Assembly (NCBI GenBank): GCA_043770095.1
Contig: JAYVIR010000047.1
Span: forward strand, 1-45,525
Reading direction: 5' to 3'
DNA length: 45,525 nt
DNA from: JBGSUZ01 sp043770095
GTDB lineage: Bacteria; Bacillota; Clostridia; Peptostreptococcales; Acidaminobacteraceae
Notes under the pieces: model-generated
What the model saw: the letters and a program-made list of their open reading frames with translations, nothing else
Told to the model about the DNA's origin: nothing
Databases searched by the model: none
In this document: positions 25,955-35,440 of the stretch, piece by piece
How the letters are laid out: each line of letters begins with the position of its first letter
Numbering within the stretch: the first letter of the stretch is position 1
Program-made: the position numbers and the translations under genes

Positions 25955-27550
25955 ATGATTAAAATAAAGGATTTAGCAGTCCCATTAACTTATAATTTAG
26001 AGACTTTAAAGATACAGATCATTGAACGACTTGCCTTAGAACCAAGCCAACTTGACTGGATTCGCATTGAAAATCGGGCTGTGAATTGCAAAGATAAATT
26101 GGATGTACATTTCAAAATGACGGTTTTGGTTCAAATTATAGGCGATGAAAAAATCGTAGTCTCCAAAATTAAAAATAAAGATAAGCGGATTTCCAGAGAA
26201 ACAGAAGTTGAAGCTTATGTCGTGGATAGAAAAAGTTTGGACAAACGGCCAGTTATTATTGGCTGTGGGCCAGCTGGTTTATTTGCGGCTTTAATTTTGG
26301 CAGAAGCAGGGGCAAATCCGATTATCCTAGAACGAGGGTTAGACGTTGACCGCCGTAAGGAAAAGGTTTTAGCATTTTGGAGAACGGGGCAATTGGACCC
26401 AAAAACCAACGTTCAGTACGGCGAAGGCGGTGCGGGAACTTTTTCTGATGGCAAACTCAAAACGGGCAGAAAAGATGCTCGGAAAATGAAAGTGCTTCAT
26501 GAACTGGTTGAGGCAGGTGCGCCACCGGAGATTGTTTATCTGAGCATGCCTCATATTGGGACAGACCGATTAAGCGAAACGGTTAAGACCATTAGAAAGA
26601 AAATAATTGCCCTTGGAGGCGAAGTGCGATTTGATGCGCTAGTGACTAAGCTGATGATTGAAAATGAGCAGATTACGGGTGTTGCATTCGAAGAAAATGG
26701 CAAATCTAAAATCCTTATGACAGATCATGTGATTCTAGCCATCGGAAACAGCGCGCGTGACACTTTTGAAAGTTTGCAAAATAGCGGCGTTGCCATGGAG
26801 CAAAAATCATTTGCCATTGGTCTTCGCATTGAGCACACACAGGAAATGATTGATCAGATTCAGTATGCTGGTTTCTCGGGTCACCCTGCGCTTGGTGCAG
26901 CGGATTATAAAATGGTGGTACACTTAAAAAACGGAAGAGGTGTTTATACCTTTTGCATGTGTCCAGGGGGGACGGTGGTTGCCGCAACTTCTGAAGAAAA
27001 TGCCCTCGTAACCAATGGCATGAGCTATTTTGCGAGAAACGGACGAAATGCAAATACGGCACTGCTTGTCACCATTGAAAAAAGTGACTTAGAGAGTGAA
27101 GACCCTCTAGCGGCTTTGGCTTTTCAGCGTAAAATTGAAAGTGCGGCATTTATCGCTGGTGGCGGCGGTTATAAAGCGCCAGTTCAAAGACTAGAAGATT
27201 TCCTTGAAAAGCGAAACAGTACTTCATTTGGAAAAGTACTGCCAACCTATCTTCCTGGAACGACCTTCGCTCAGGTGGACGATTACTTGCCTGATTATGT
27301 AGCAGAGTCACTCAGAGAGGCTATTATAGAGATGGGTCTTTGGATGCCAGGGTTTGCAAATTCTGACGCACTGCTGACGGGTGCTGAAACACGAAGCGCA
27401 TCACCAATTAGGATTACAAGAGATGATAACTTTGAAGCTGTTGGCGTTAAAGGCCTATACCCGTGTGGAGAAGGCGCAGGCTATGCTGGTGGCATTATTT
27501 CAGCAGCGGTCGATGGCGTACGGTGTGCGGAGCAGGTTTTGCTTCGTTAA
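25955..27550 (+). CDS. FAD-dependent dehydrogenase (COG2509-like)
   Basis: This 531-residue protein begins with a ferredoxin-like small domain (1-95), then a Rossmann FAD site IIGCGPAGLFAA at about 100-112, the family stretch NVQYGEGGAGTFSDGKL, and the C-terminal GLYPCGEGAGYAGGI that closes on FAD. The family is widespread in anaerobes; the reaction is not known. AGGAG at the end of the previous gene is its binding site. Its stop codon overlaps that of the converging epimerase gene, so neither has a separate terminator. Confidence 0.88.
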   Translation: MIKIKDLAVPLTYNLETLKIQIIERLALEPSQLDWIRIENRAVNCKDKLDVHFKMTVLVQIIGDEKIVVSKIKNKDKRISRETEVEAYVVDRKSLDKRPVIIGCGPAGLFAALILAEAGANPIILERGLDVDRRKEKVLAFWRTGQLDPKTNVQYGEGGAGTFSDGKLKTGRKDARKMKVLHELVEAGAPPEIVYLSMPHIGTDRLSETVKTIRKKIIALGGEVRFDALVTKLMIENEQITGVAFEENGKSKILMTDHVILAIGNSARDTFESLQNSGVAMEQKSFAIGLRIEHTQEMIDQIQYAGFSGHPALGAADYKMVVHLKNGRGVYTFCMCPGGTVVAATSEENALVTNGMSYFARNGRNANTALLVTIEKSDLESEDPLAALAFQRKIESAAFIAGGGGYKAPVQRLEDFLEKRNSTSFGKVLPTYLPGTTFAQVDDYLPDYVAESLREAIIEMGLWMPGFANSDALLTGAETRSASPIRITRDDNFEAVGVKGLYPCGEGAGYAGGIISAAVDGVRCAEQVLLR

Positions 27551-28464
27551 CAATACAATGCTTTTAACGCCTCTTCAAGGTCTGGATATTTAAAAACAAA
27601 CCCATTTACCAGTGCTTTTTCTGGAAACCCTCTTTGACTGTTTAAAATCACAAGTGACATTTCACCCATGAAAGCTTTTAGGATAAACTGCGGAATTTGA
27701 GCAAAACTTAAGCGATGGAGAACCTGCCCGAGTAATCTGCTGAAGTCATTCATTTGCTCTGGGTGAGGAGAACAGGCATTTATTGCGCCTTCGAGCGCAG
27801 GTGTCTCTATTATATGTAAAATCAGATTGACCAAATCATCAATATGAATCCAAGGAAGCCACTGAGTGCCATTGCCTAAGGGGCCGCCAATGCCATAGCG
27901 GTAAGGGCGAGCCATCATTGGAAGTACGCCGCCATCTCCAAGAACTAGACCAGTTCTTAGCAGTGCAAGGCGCGGTGGTGTATTAAATGTGTCAAAATGA
28001 TGATCTATTATATGCCAAGCTTCATTTTCCCAAACTTGTGCCAATTGGGCAACGAAGTCATTGCCACAAAGATTAGATTCTGTGATCATGTAATCTGAGC
28101 AGTGTCCATAATAACCCATCGCAGAACCGCTAATGACTAAACTCGGCGTGTAAATACCTAGTCTAATGGCTCTTGCCAAGGCCTGCGTGACGGAAATGCG
28201 ACTTTGAAGGAGCTCTTTTTTTACAGAAGCTGTCCATCTCTTGGCATTGATCTTTGAACCTGCTAAATTAATAATCACATCTAATGGTGGCAAAAGCGGA
28301 GGGTAATTATTGTCCCAAAAGACGTATTCGATGCCATCTGTATCGGACTCTTGAAGTTTATTTATTTGACGCGTGCCAACAAAGACCGTGTGGTTTTGAG
28401 CGGTGAGAGCAGTGCATAGGTGACGACCGATAAAGCCAGTGCCGCCTAGAATAAGTATATTCAT
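27547..28464 (-). CDS. TIGR01777/YfcH-like NAD-dependent epimerase family protein
   Basis: This 305-residue protein is an extended SDR: ILGGTGFIGRHL at the N-terminus (NAD site), NLAGSKINAKRW, SGSAMGYYG (serine and tyrosine of the active site), LALLRTGLVLGDGG, and the C-terminal DUF1731 stretch NSQRGFPEKALVNGF. This is the YfcH/SDR39U1 group, of unknown substrate. ATG 28464 follows AAGGAG by 8 bases; the GTG at 28473 overlaps it. The stop overlaps the previous gene's stop by 4 bases on opposite strands. Confidence 0.88.
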   Translation of the reverse strand: MNILILGGTGFIGRHLCTALTAQNHTVFVGTRQINKLQESDTDGIEYVFWDNNYPPLLPPLDVIINLAGSKINAKRWTASVKKELLQSRISVTQALARAIRLGIYTPSLVISGSAMGYYGHCSDYMITESNLCGNDFVAQLAQVWENEAWHIIDHHFDTFNTPPRLALLRTGLVLGDGGVLPMMARPYRYGIGGPLGNGTQWLPWIHIDDLVNLILHIIETPALEGAINACSPHPEQMNDFSRLLGQVLHRLSFAQIPQFILKAFMGEMSLVILNSQRGFPEKALVNGFVFKYPDLEEALKALYC

Positions 28465-28559
28465 AAAATCCACTCCTTATATATCAGCCTAATACCCTAA
28501 TAATTAATGCTTAAAAATAAAATATTAAAAGAGGAGGATGACTTTCTGAGTATAAGCAT

Positions 28560-29545
28560 ATTAAAATTAAATTGAAGGACAACAACTTGGGAAAGAAAGA
28601 TAAAAGTTCAAAACGACATAGTCTGAAGAAGTCTGCTTAGGCCAGTTTAAAAAAGTGTATTATAAGAACTTTTGCACTGTTAAATTTTGCGAGTTTATTG
28701 GTAATGCTTGCGCTTATCATCCATAAATTTAGAAGATCCTGTTAATAAACCGATGAATTTCATTCATAATGTAGTCAAGAAAAATGGATAAGTTGTTTTA
28801 TGATTTAATCAGTCAAACAGTTGAGGATGCTGAGCTCAGCAAAGTAATCAGCGAACTAATGCTAATGAAAAAAGTGAATGCTAAAAGCGTCGAATCCTTT
28901 AATGAACTGAATGACGAGGTTGCTGGGGCTTTTGAAGTAGATTAAATCCAATTCTTGTTTATATCGTCTTTATGATGCTATTGTTCATTGCAATTGACCT
29001 TTATGGAAATAAGGAGTTGACTTATCTCACTCGCGAAATTCACACGGTAGAGGGAGTTTTAGTCAATGCAATTGGCAAAAAACGGTTTATCATTTAGATT
29101 AGCTCGAAAATGAATTGCTAATTGACCCGGAGCAATTTGACGAAAGAAAATTAAGTGAGTCAGCAATTTTGGTGGTAATGCCATTTGATTTAGAGGTTAT
29201 CAGAAGCTATGCTGGTAGTTGTTTCCTAAAAGAAACAACGCATTATCTTGTTGAAAAAGATGAAACTAGGAAAGTTGAAAATCGTGTAAAAGAGCTTCTT
29301 TCAACAGAAGCATGTCGAGAAATGCTGCCAATGATTAAGGAACTTAGATACCTTGAATCTTATTTTTAAAGATGGCGTAACCAGTCTTAAGAAATTTTGA
29401 CCACCTCGAGGGATACATAAGTATTCTCAAGTTTTGATTACCAGTCGTTACCTTGAATTTGACGAGCAAAGACTCAGCATGCAACTTATTGCGATTCACA
29501 GAGAATTTAATAAAGACCATTGATGCGGTTTTAAAAATGAAATTT
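28560..29545 (+). pseudogene. Unassigned decayed coding tract
   Basis: Several plus-strand frames carry protein-like stretches that are broken by stops and shifts. One near 28585-28740 has basic KKDKSSKRHSLKKSA, a stop, then a membrane helix FALLNFASLLVMLALIIHKF. One at 28783-28945 has LFYDLISQTVEDAELSKVI. One at 28948-29098 has a hydrophobic start, then GNKELTYLTREIHTVEGVLV. One at 29109-29369 holds IDPEQFDERKLSESAILVVM and KVENRVKELLSTEACREML; beyond 29370 two frames compete. They read like one or two old genes, at least one with a membrane helix. I do not recognise the family. None of the pieces has a good start with a binding site, so I treat them as remnants. Confidence 0.5.
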
Positions 29546-29550
29546 GGGTT

Positions 29551-29588
29551 AAACAACCAATTTATATACTAAATTGGTTGTTTTTTGT
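29551..29588 (+). terminator. Intrinsic terminator at the end of the decayed tract
   Basis: AACAACCAATTTA and TAAATTGGTTGTT form a long stem, followed by TTTTTTG. It still looks functional although the gene before it is broken, and it isolates the signalling operon from upstream transcription. Confidence 0.82.
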
Positions 29589-29614
29589 TTGAAAATATAA
29601 AGTCAGTGTATAAA
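29585..29614 (+). promoter_or_regulatory. Possible promoter before the TetR pseudogene and che operon
   Basis: TTGTTT and TATAAA are 18 bases apart. Just downstream GTGAGT-GATA-ACTTAC (about 29622-29637) is an inverted repeat with one mismatch, possibly an old TetR operator. No better promoter was seen before cheA, but the distance of about 550 bases makes the link uncertain. Confidence 0.3.
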
Positions 29615-29679
29615 TACAAGGTGAGTGATAACTTACTTACCCGACAAAACTGGAAAAAATGCGGTTTAAAGGTGGATAG

Positions 29680-30159
29680 ATGTATATGATTCATAGCAAA
29701 TAACTGATTGTATTTACTGGCACCAAAGTTATGAACGAACTGGGTGTACAATCTTTCTCTACAAAAAAAGTGGAGTATGAAAAAATATCAGAGAGTAATG
29801 TTTTTAAACACTTTGAGGATAAGAATATGATGTTATTAGCAGTACTGAATTTTTACGCTAAATTTGTTTTGGACATTATTGAATCCATAAAAATAAAAGC
29901 GTTAAACGGCGTAGACGGGGTAAATTATTTCACAGATGCATTTACCAATTAGCATCAAAATTATCCGACAATTACACAAGGGTTAGATGAGATACATAGA
30001 GCCATTAGCGGCTCAAGTTGAAGAAATTTTACGATTAGGTCAAACTGTATGCTTTCATTACTTGAAGAGGCACAGGAAAATGGTGAAATAGACCCTGCTG
30101 TGTCTGCCGAATTATTGGTGGATATTGTTACAGGGACTATTAATGGGATTGTGAGGTGA
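29680..30159 (+). pseudogene. TetR family regulator, inactivated by stops and frameshifts
   Basis: The frame starts ATG 29680 after AAGGTGG and reads MYMIHSK, meets a stop at 29701, then continues LIVFTGTKVMNELGVQSFS and the recognition-helix region ISESNVFKHFEDKNMMLLAV, the typical TetR turn followed by FxxK. A stop at 29950 interrupts; a shift later restores MLSLLEEAQENGEIDPAVSA and LLVDIVTGTINGIVR up to the TGA at 30157. Length and order of parts match an intact TetR of about 160-190 residues, so this is a recently broken regulator directly upstream of cheA. Confidence 0.8.
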
Positions 30160-30164
30160 AATGT

Positions 30165-32240
30165 GTGTCTGTGAAATTTGAAAATGAACCAATGTTGGAA
30201 ATATACATTTTTGAGGCAACACAGATATTAGATCTGCTAGAACAGGTCATCATCAGCAGTGAAAAAACGGGTAAGTTCACTGAAGATGGCGTCAATGAAA
30301 TTTTTAGATTCATGCATACAATAAAAGGGTCTTCCGCGATGATGTTGTTTAATAATATTACAACAATGGCACATTCGATGGAGGATCTTTTTTATTTTAT
30401 CAGAGAGAAAAAACCAAGCAATTTAGATTTTTCAACACTCTCAGATTTGGTTCTTGAAAGTGTTGATTTTATCAAAATTGAAGTGGCAAAAATTAGAAAC
30501 TCTGATGCTCCAGATGGTAATCCCGAAGCGCTTGTTGAGCAGTTCAAGAAAATGCTTGAAAGCCTAAAAGCCGAATATGCCGATGGGACAGAAATAAAAA
30601 AACCTGAATCTGAGAAAAAAATTCAGTATTATATCCCTCAAGAAAAAAAAGCTAAGGTTTCGGATTTCAATCGTTATAAAGGAAAAATTTTCTTTAGTGA
30701 TGATTGTGAAATGGAAAACATTCGTGCGTATACGGTTATTTTTGGATTAACCGAGTTAGCGGAAGAAGTATTTTTTCTCCCGGCAGATATTTTAGATAAT
30801 GACGAGACAGCTCAGCAAATTAGAGACAATGGTTTTGAAGTTTTTATCAAAACCAATATGCCAGAAGTTTTTATTCGCGAACATCTTGAAAAAACTATTT
30901 TTTTAAAGACTTTAGAGTTTAAGGAAGTAGACGAGGATGCTTTTGATCAGTTTAAAGAACCACTCGAACATAAAATAGCGATTGAAATATCGCCAGTTAA
31001 AGTACCATTCATCGAAATACCTCAGGTAGCAGACGTGGCACAAAAGGAAGCTGGATCTGTGGCTGCACAGACGATGATAAGTGTTCATGTTGAAAAGTTG
31101 GATGGTCTTATGAACCTTGTAGGAGAATTGGTCATAGCCGAAGCGATGGTCACTCAAAACCCTGTAGCGGAACTGGTCGAATCAGAAAACTTCCAAAAAT
31201 CGGCGAGACAACTCCATAAAATTACGGGTGAACTTCAGGATATGGTCATGTCCATTCGAATGGTACCATTATCGACTACCTTTGTGAAAATGCACCGAAT
31301 TATGCGAGATATGTGCAAAAAATTAAACAAAGAAATTACATTGGAATTATATGGTGAAGAGACTGAAGTAGACAAAAATATTATTGAGCACATTTCAGAT
31401 CCACTCATGCATTTGATTCGAAATTCAATTGATCATGGAATTGAAGACGAACAAGACAGAGTTAAAAAAGGAAAAGAACGCGTTGGAAAGATTATTTTAG
31501 AAGCTAAAAATTCAGGCAGTGACGTTCTCATTATTATTAAAGACGATGGGAAAGGCCTTAATAAAGATCGGATTCTTGAAAAAGCCAAAGAAAACGGACT
31601 GCTTTATAAACCTGAATCAGAAATGCTAGACCGAGAAATCTACAATTTGATTTTACTGCCAGGGTTTTCTACTAAAGAGCAAGTCACTGAGTTTTCCGGC
31701 AGAGGCGTTGGCATGGACGTGGTAGCAAAAAATTTAGAGGCGGTAGGCGGCGTTGTACTCCTAGACAGCGAGCTTGATAAAGGCACGACCATCATCTTAA
31801 AAATTCCTTTGACGCTTGCCATTATTGAAGGGATGAACATCAAAGTGGGACAATCTCGCTATACCATTCCAATCACGACCATTAAAGAATCATTTAGACC
31901 AGAGCAGAAGGACTGCATCATGGATCCGGACAATAACGAAATGGTTATGATCAGGGGGCAATGTTTCCCGATTTTAAGGCTTCATGAGCATTATAAGGTC
32001 AAAGAGGCAATGACTGATTTGACTGAAGGCATTCTTATTATGGTCGAGCAAGATGAAAAAATTGTCTGTCTTTTTGCAGATGAACTTTTGGGACAACAAC
32101 AAGTTGTCGTAAAATCTCTGCCAAATTATATTAAGAGCATAAAAAAAATTCACGGCATCGCCGGTTGCACGCTTTTAGGCGATGGCAATATCAGTTTGAT
32201 TCTTGACATCAGCGGACTTACAGGACTGCGAATTAGATAG
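30165..32240 (+). CDS. cheA: Chemotaxis histidine kinase CheA
   Basis: This 691-residue cytosolic kinase phosphorylates CheY/CheB-type receivers in response to receptors. Domains: P1 Hpt (1-105) with H51 in FMHTIKGSSAMM; P2 receiver-docking region (about 165-260); P3 dimerisation (from about 304, MNLVGELVIAEAM); P4 ATPase with HLIRNSIDHGIE near 420, DDGKGL near 460 and GRGVGMDVV near 512; P5 CheW-like from about 545. All kinase boxes are intact. I choose GTG 30165, 8 bases after GAGG; GTG 30156 is too close to the site and ATG 30192 is another option. It opens the signalling operon, directly after a broken TetR gene, and cheW follows 35 bases later. Confidence 0.95.
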   Translation: MSVKFENEPMLEIYIFEATQILDLLEQVIISSEKTGKFTEDGVNEIFRFMHTIKGSSAMMLFNNITTMAHSMEDLFYFIREKKPSNLDFSTLSDLVLESVDFIKIEVAKIRNSDAPDGNPEALVEQFKKMLESLKAEYADGTEIKKPESEKKIQYYIPQEKKAKVSDFNRYKGKIFFSDDCEMENIRAYTVIFGLTELAEEVFFLPADILDNDETAQQIRDNGFEVFIKTNMPEVFIREHLEKTIFLKTLEFKEVDEDAFDQFKEPLEHKIAIEISPVKVPFIEIPQVADVAQKEAGSVAAQTMISVHVEKLDGLMNLVGELVIAEAMVTQNPVAELVESENFQKSARQLHKITGELQDMVMSIRMVPLSTTFVKMHRIMRDMCKKLNKEITLELYGEETEVDKNIIEHISDPLMHLIRNSIDHGIEDEQDRVKKGKERVGKIILEAKNSGSDVLIIIKDDGKGLNKDRILEKAKENGLLYKPESEMLDREIYNLILLPGFSTKEQVTEFSGRGVGMDVVAKNLEAVGGVVLLDSELDKGTTIILKIPLTLAIIEGMNIKVGQSRYTIPITTIKESFRPEQKDCIMDPDNNEMVMIRGQCFPILRLHEHYKVKEAMTDLTEGILIMVEQDEKIVCLFADELLGQQQVVVKSLPNYIKSIKKIHGIAGCTLLGDGNISLILDISGLTGLRIR

Positions 32241-32275
32241 GCTATCATTAAACCAGAAAGGAAAGAGGTGGAATA

Positions 32276-32770
32276 ATGGCAAAGGTAATGGTTGAAGAAT
32301 ACTTTGAAGAAGACACCCAAAAGGGTAAATACCTAACATTTGTTCTAGGCAATGAATCTTACGGCATTGGTATTGAATATGTTACTGAAATTATTGGTAT
32401 TTTGCCCATCACTGAAGTTCCAGAGCTCCCTATTTTTATAAGAGGTATTATGAACTTACGAGGTCGAATCATTCCTGTAATGGACATGCGACTGCGGTTT
32501 AAAAAAGAATTTGTAGATTATGACGAACGTACTTGCATCATCGTTGTTGACATTTTAGACAGCTCAGTTGGACTGATTGTCGACAGTGTGTCGGAAGTGA
32601 CGAACATTGCAGACACGGACATTGTAGATCAACCGATGCTCAGCTCGGGCGTCTCGAACAAATACATTAAAAGCATTGGAAAAGTCGGAAATGAAGTCAA
32701 GTTACTGCTTGACTGTGAAAAGTTATTGACCCCAAGTGAGCTTGAAACGCTAACGAATGTTGCTGAATAA
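32276..32770 (+). CDS. cheW: Chemotaxis coupling protein CheW
   Basis: This 164-residue adaptor links receptors to CheA. It has the SH3-like double-barrel pattern: TFVLGNESYGIGIEYVTEII, PELPIFIRGIMNLRGRIIPV, and VGLIVDSVSEVTNI, all diagnostic. A short acidic N-terminal extension (about 15 residues) precedes the domain. A strong AAAGAGGTGG site precedes ATG 32276. It lies 15 bases before the receptor gene. Confidence 0.95.
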   Translation: MAKVMVEEYFEEDTQKGKYLTFVLGNESYGIGIEYVTEIIGILPITEVPELPIFIRGIMNLRGRIIPVMDMRLRFKKEFVDYDERTCIIVVDILDSSVGLIVDSVSEVTNIADTDIVDQPMLSSGVSNKYIKSIGKVGNEVKLLLDCEKLLTPSELETLTNVAE

Positions 32771-32785
32771 AAGGAGGAACTTAGG

Positions 32786-34513
32786 ATGAATTGGTATAAC
32801 GATATGAAAATTGGTTTTAAAATGATTCTTGGATTCTTAATCGTAGCACTTATTGCAGGCGGCATTGGATTGGTAGGCGTTATAAATCTTAAACAAATTG
32901 ATGCATTAGACACAAAACTCTATGAAAAAATGACGGTTCCACTTGGTGACATGATATTAGTGGTAGAGTCGTTCCAACGTATGAGCGGTAATGTTAAAGA
33001 CATTGTTCTTGCGACAACGCCAGCTCAAATATTGGACTACGAGACCAGAATAAAAGAACGAAATACTGAATTCAATACAAATCTTATATCATTTGAAACA
33101 ACAATTTTAACGGAGGAAGGTAAAAAAAAGGTAGAGGATATCCAAGCAAATAAAGACCTTTACGATGCATTGGTAGTACAGATTATTCAACTTAAAAAAG
33201 CAGGTAAAATTGCTGAAGCAAACGTTATTATAAGCGGAGAGGGAGATAAGTTAAGAACCACCATTGAAGATGACTATAGATGGTTAAAAGAGACAAAAGT
33301 TAGTATTGCCAAAGAGACATCAGAAAGCAATACTAAAACCGCTAATTCTGCCGTGTTTACCATGATAGCTCTACTCATTGGTGGTATGTTAGTTTCCATG
33401 TTCTTAGGCATTTTCATTTCAAACTCTATTAAAAAGCCAATCAACAAAATGGTAGACGCTTCAAAACGTTTAGCAGATGGCGACTTGGATATTTATTTAG
33501 AAATCAATACAAAAGACGAAATTGGCGTCTTAGCCAAGTCTTTTAGTCAAATGGCGGCAAATTTCAACGAAGTCATGACCAACATCAATTCAGCATCTGA
33601 GCAAGTGGCTTCGGGTTCTAGACAGGTTTCTGACTCTAGCATGTCTCTTTCTCAAGGAGCAACTGAGCAAGCCAGCTCTATTGAAGAATTGACGGCTTCT
33701 ATTGAAGAGATTGCATCACAAACACGCTTAAATGCTCAAAATGCAAATCAAGCCAACGAATTGGCTGAAAGTGCTAAGCTCAATGCAAGCCAAGGCAACG
33801 ACCAAATGAAAATGATGCTCAAATCTATGGATGAGATTAATGATTCTTCTAATAGCATTTCTAAAATCATTAAAGTTATTGACGAAATTGCTTTCCAAAC
33901 CAATATTTTGGCACTCAATGCAGCGGTAGAAGCAGCGCGTGCAGGGCAACATGGTAAAGGGTTTGCAGTCGTTGCAGAAGAAGTCAGAAACCTCGCGGCA
34001 AGATCGGCAAATGCGGCAAAAGAAACCACCGCTATGATAGAGGGTTCTATTAAAAAAGTTGAGGGTGGTACAAAAATTGCCAATGAAACGGCAGCGGCTT
34101 TGGTTCAAATTGTTGGAAGTATCGAAAAAGTTTCCAATTTGGTCAGCGACATTGCTGTGGCTTCAAATGAGCAGGCTATTGGCGTAGATCAAATCAATCA
34201 AGGCGTCAGCCAGATTGCGGACGTGGTTCAGACGACCTCTGCTACTTCAGAAGAAACGGCTGCTGCCAGCGAACAATTGTCTAGTCAAGCAGAAATGCTT
34301 AAACATCAAGTAGCGAGATTTAAGCTTAAACGTATGAGCCATGGCGGCGGCTACAACAGAGGCATGGATGATGTCAACCCTGACGTTCTTAGAATGCTCG
34401 ATAATATGAATGAACCTAAACGGTATATGCCTGAATCAAGAAGCTCTGATCATGAGGACGGCGCAAAAGGCAAAAAAATAGTGCTGAGCGAAAAGGAATT
34501 TGGTAAATACTAA
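32786..34513 (+). CDS. Methyl-accepting chemotaxis protein
   Basis: This 575-residue receptor has two membrane helices (about 10-32 and 188-211) around an extracytoplasmic four-helix-bundle (4HB_MCP-like) sensor, a HAMP domain (about 212-265) and a long cytoplasmic coiled coil. The hairpin tip EIAFQTNILALNAAVEAARA near 367 binds CheA/CheW. Glu/Gln pairs in the flanking helices are methylation sites for CheR/CheB. The C-terminus has no NWETF-like tether. Being the only receptor in the operon, it is likely dedicated to this array. The ligand is not predictable. Confidence 0.93.
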   Translation: MNWYNDMKIGFKMILGFLIVALIAGGIGLVGVINLKQIDALDTKLYEKMTVPLGDMILVVESFQRMSGNVKDIVLATTPAQILDYETRIKERNTEFNTNLISFETTILTEEGKKKVEDIQANKDLYDALVVQIIQLKKAGKIAEANVIISGEGDKLRTTIEDDYRWLKETKVSIAKETSESNTKTANSAVFTMIALLIGGMLVSMFLGIFISNSIKKPINKMVDASKRLADGDLDIYLEINTKDEIGVLAKSFSQMAANFNEVMTNINSASEQVASGSRQVSDSSMSLSQGATEQASSIEELTASIEEIASQTRLNAQNANQANELAESAKLNASQGNDQMKMMLKSMDEINDSSNSISKIIKVIDEIAFQTNILALNAAVEAARAGQHGKGFAVVAEEVRNLAARSANAAKETTAMIEGSIKKVEGGTKIANETAAALVQIVGSIEKVSNLVSDIAVASNEQAIGVDQINQGVSQIADVVQTTSATSEETAAASEQLSSQAEMLKHQVARFKLKRMSHGGGYNRGMDDVNPDVLRMLDNMNEPKRYMPESRSSDHEDGAKGKKIVLSEKEFGKY

Positions 34514-34559
34514 AGGGGTTAATGAGCTTTGTAATTGAAAAGTGCAACTTACAAATATG

Positions 34560-34584
34560 GGAGGGTTTTCGAACCCTCCTTTAT
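34560..34584 (+). terminator. Hairpin with TTCG loop between mcp and cheR
   Basis: GGAGGGTT-TTCG-AACCCTCC is a perfect 8-base stem with the very stable UUCG loop, followed by TTTAT. The T run is short, so it may act as a partial terminator or as a 3'-end stabiliser that makes receptor levels exceed CheR levels. Confidence 0.65.
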
Positions 34585-34600
34585 AAAAAAGGTGATGGCT

Positions 34601-35413
34601 ATGATTAATATAACAGACAAAGAATTTCGATTATTATCAGAATTTATTCAAGTCAATTATGGCATTCATTTAAAAAAAGAAAAAGAAACGTTATTGACTG
34701 GCAGATTAAACAAGTTGCTCATAGAATTGAATTTTTCAACCTTTACAGAGTATTATAATTATCTGATAGCCGATAAATCTGGAAAAGCGGTAGCTGGACT
34801 AATTGATAAAATTTCAACCAATCATACTTTTTTTATGAGAGAACCAGAACATTTTTTTTATTTTAGAGATTTGGTACTTCCTCAAATTAAGACTGCAGTC
34901 AAAAGTAAAGATTTACGCGTTTGGTGTGCGGCAAGTTCTACGGGTGAAGAGCCTTATACGCTAGCGATGATTATTGCCGATTTTTTTGCAACAGAAATGC
35001 CGAAATGGGAGACCAAAATTTTAGCGACGGATATTTCTCAAGTCGCATTAGAGACAGCCAAGGAAGGACTCTATAGTAATGAGCGGATTTATCCTCTACC
35101 AATCACTTGGAAACAAAAGTATTTTAAAAGAGTGGCGAATGAAAATTCTGTTGTAACGGATGCTATTAAGCATCAAGTTATTTATAGAAGGTTTAACTTA
35201 ATGGATGAAGTATTCCCCTTTAGGAAAAAGTTTCATGTCATATTTTGTAGAAATGTCATGATATATTTTGATCAAAAAACGAAAGATTTGCTCGTAAATA
35301 AGCTCTATGATTTACTTGAAGATGGTGGATATTTGTTTATAGGCCACTCAGAATCCATTAATAGAGAAACAACGAGATTCAAATATATAAAGCCAGCCAT
35401 TTATAGAAAATAG
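34601..35413 (+). CDS. cheR: Chemotaxis protein methyltransferase CheR
   Basis: This 270-residue enzyme transfers methyl groups from S-adenosylmethionine to glutamates of the receptor. The N-terminal helical domain (1-75) precedes the Rossmann-like domain with WCAASSTGEEPYTLAMI (SAM site), LATDIS and FCRNVMIYFD. ATG 34601 is preferred: AAAAAAGG lies 8 bases upstream, while ATG 34595 is only two bases away. There is no TPR extension. The gap of 87 bases from the receptor gene holds a stable hairpin. Confidence 0.94.
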   Translation: MINITDKEFRLLSEFIQVNYGIHLKKEKETLLTGRLNKLLIELNFSTFTEYYNYLIADKSGKAVAGLIDKISTNHTFFMREPEHFFYFRDLVLPQIKTAVKSKDLRVWCAASSTGEEPYTLAMIIADFFATEMPKWETKILATDISQVALETAKEGLYSNERIYPLPITWKQKYFKRVANENSVVTDAIKHQVIYRRFNLMDEVFPFRKKFHVIFCRNVMIYFDQKTKDLLVNKLYDLLEDGGYLFIGHSESINRETTRFKYIKPAIYRK

Positions 35414-35440
35414 AAAATGTTGTATTAGGAGATGGTTAAT

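Noticed and set aside
29109..29369. The 84-codon frame in the decayed tract as a real small gene
   Set aside because: No start with a binding site, and protein-like sequence continues in other frames before and after it, so it is part of a broken gene.
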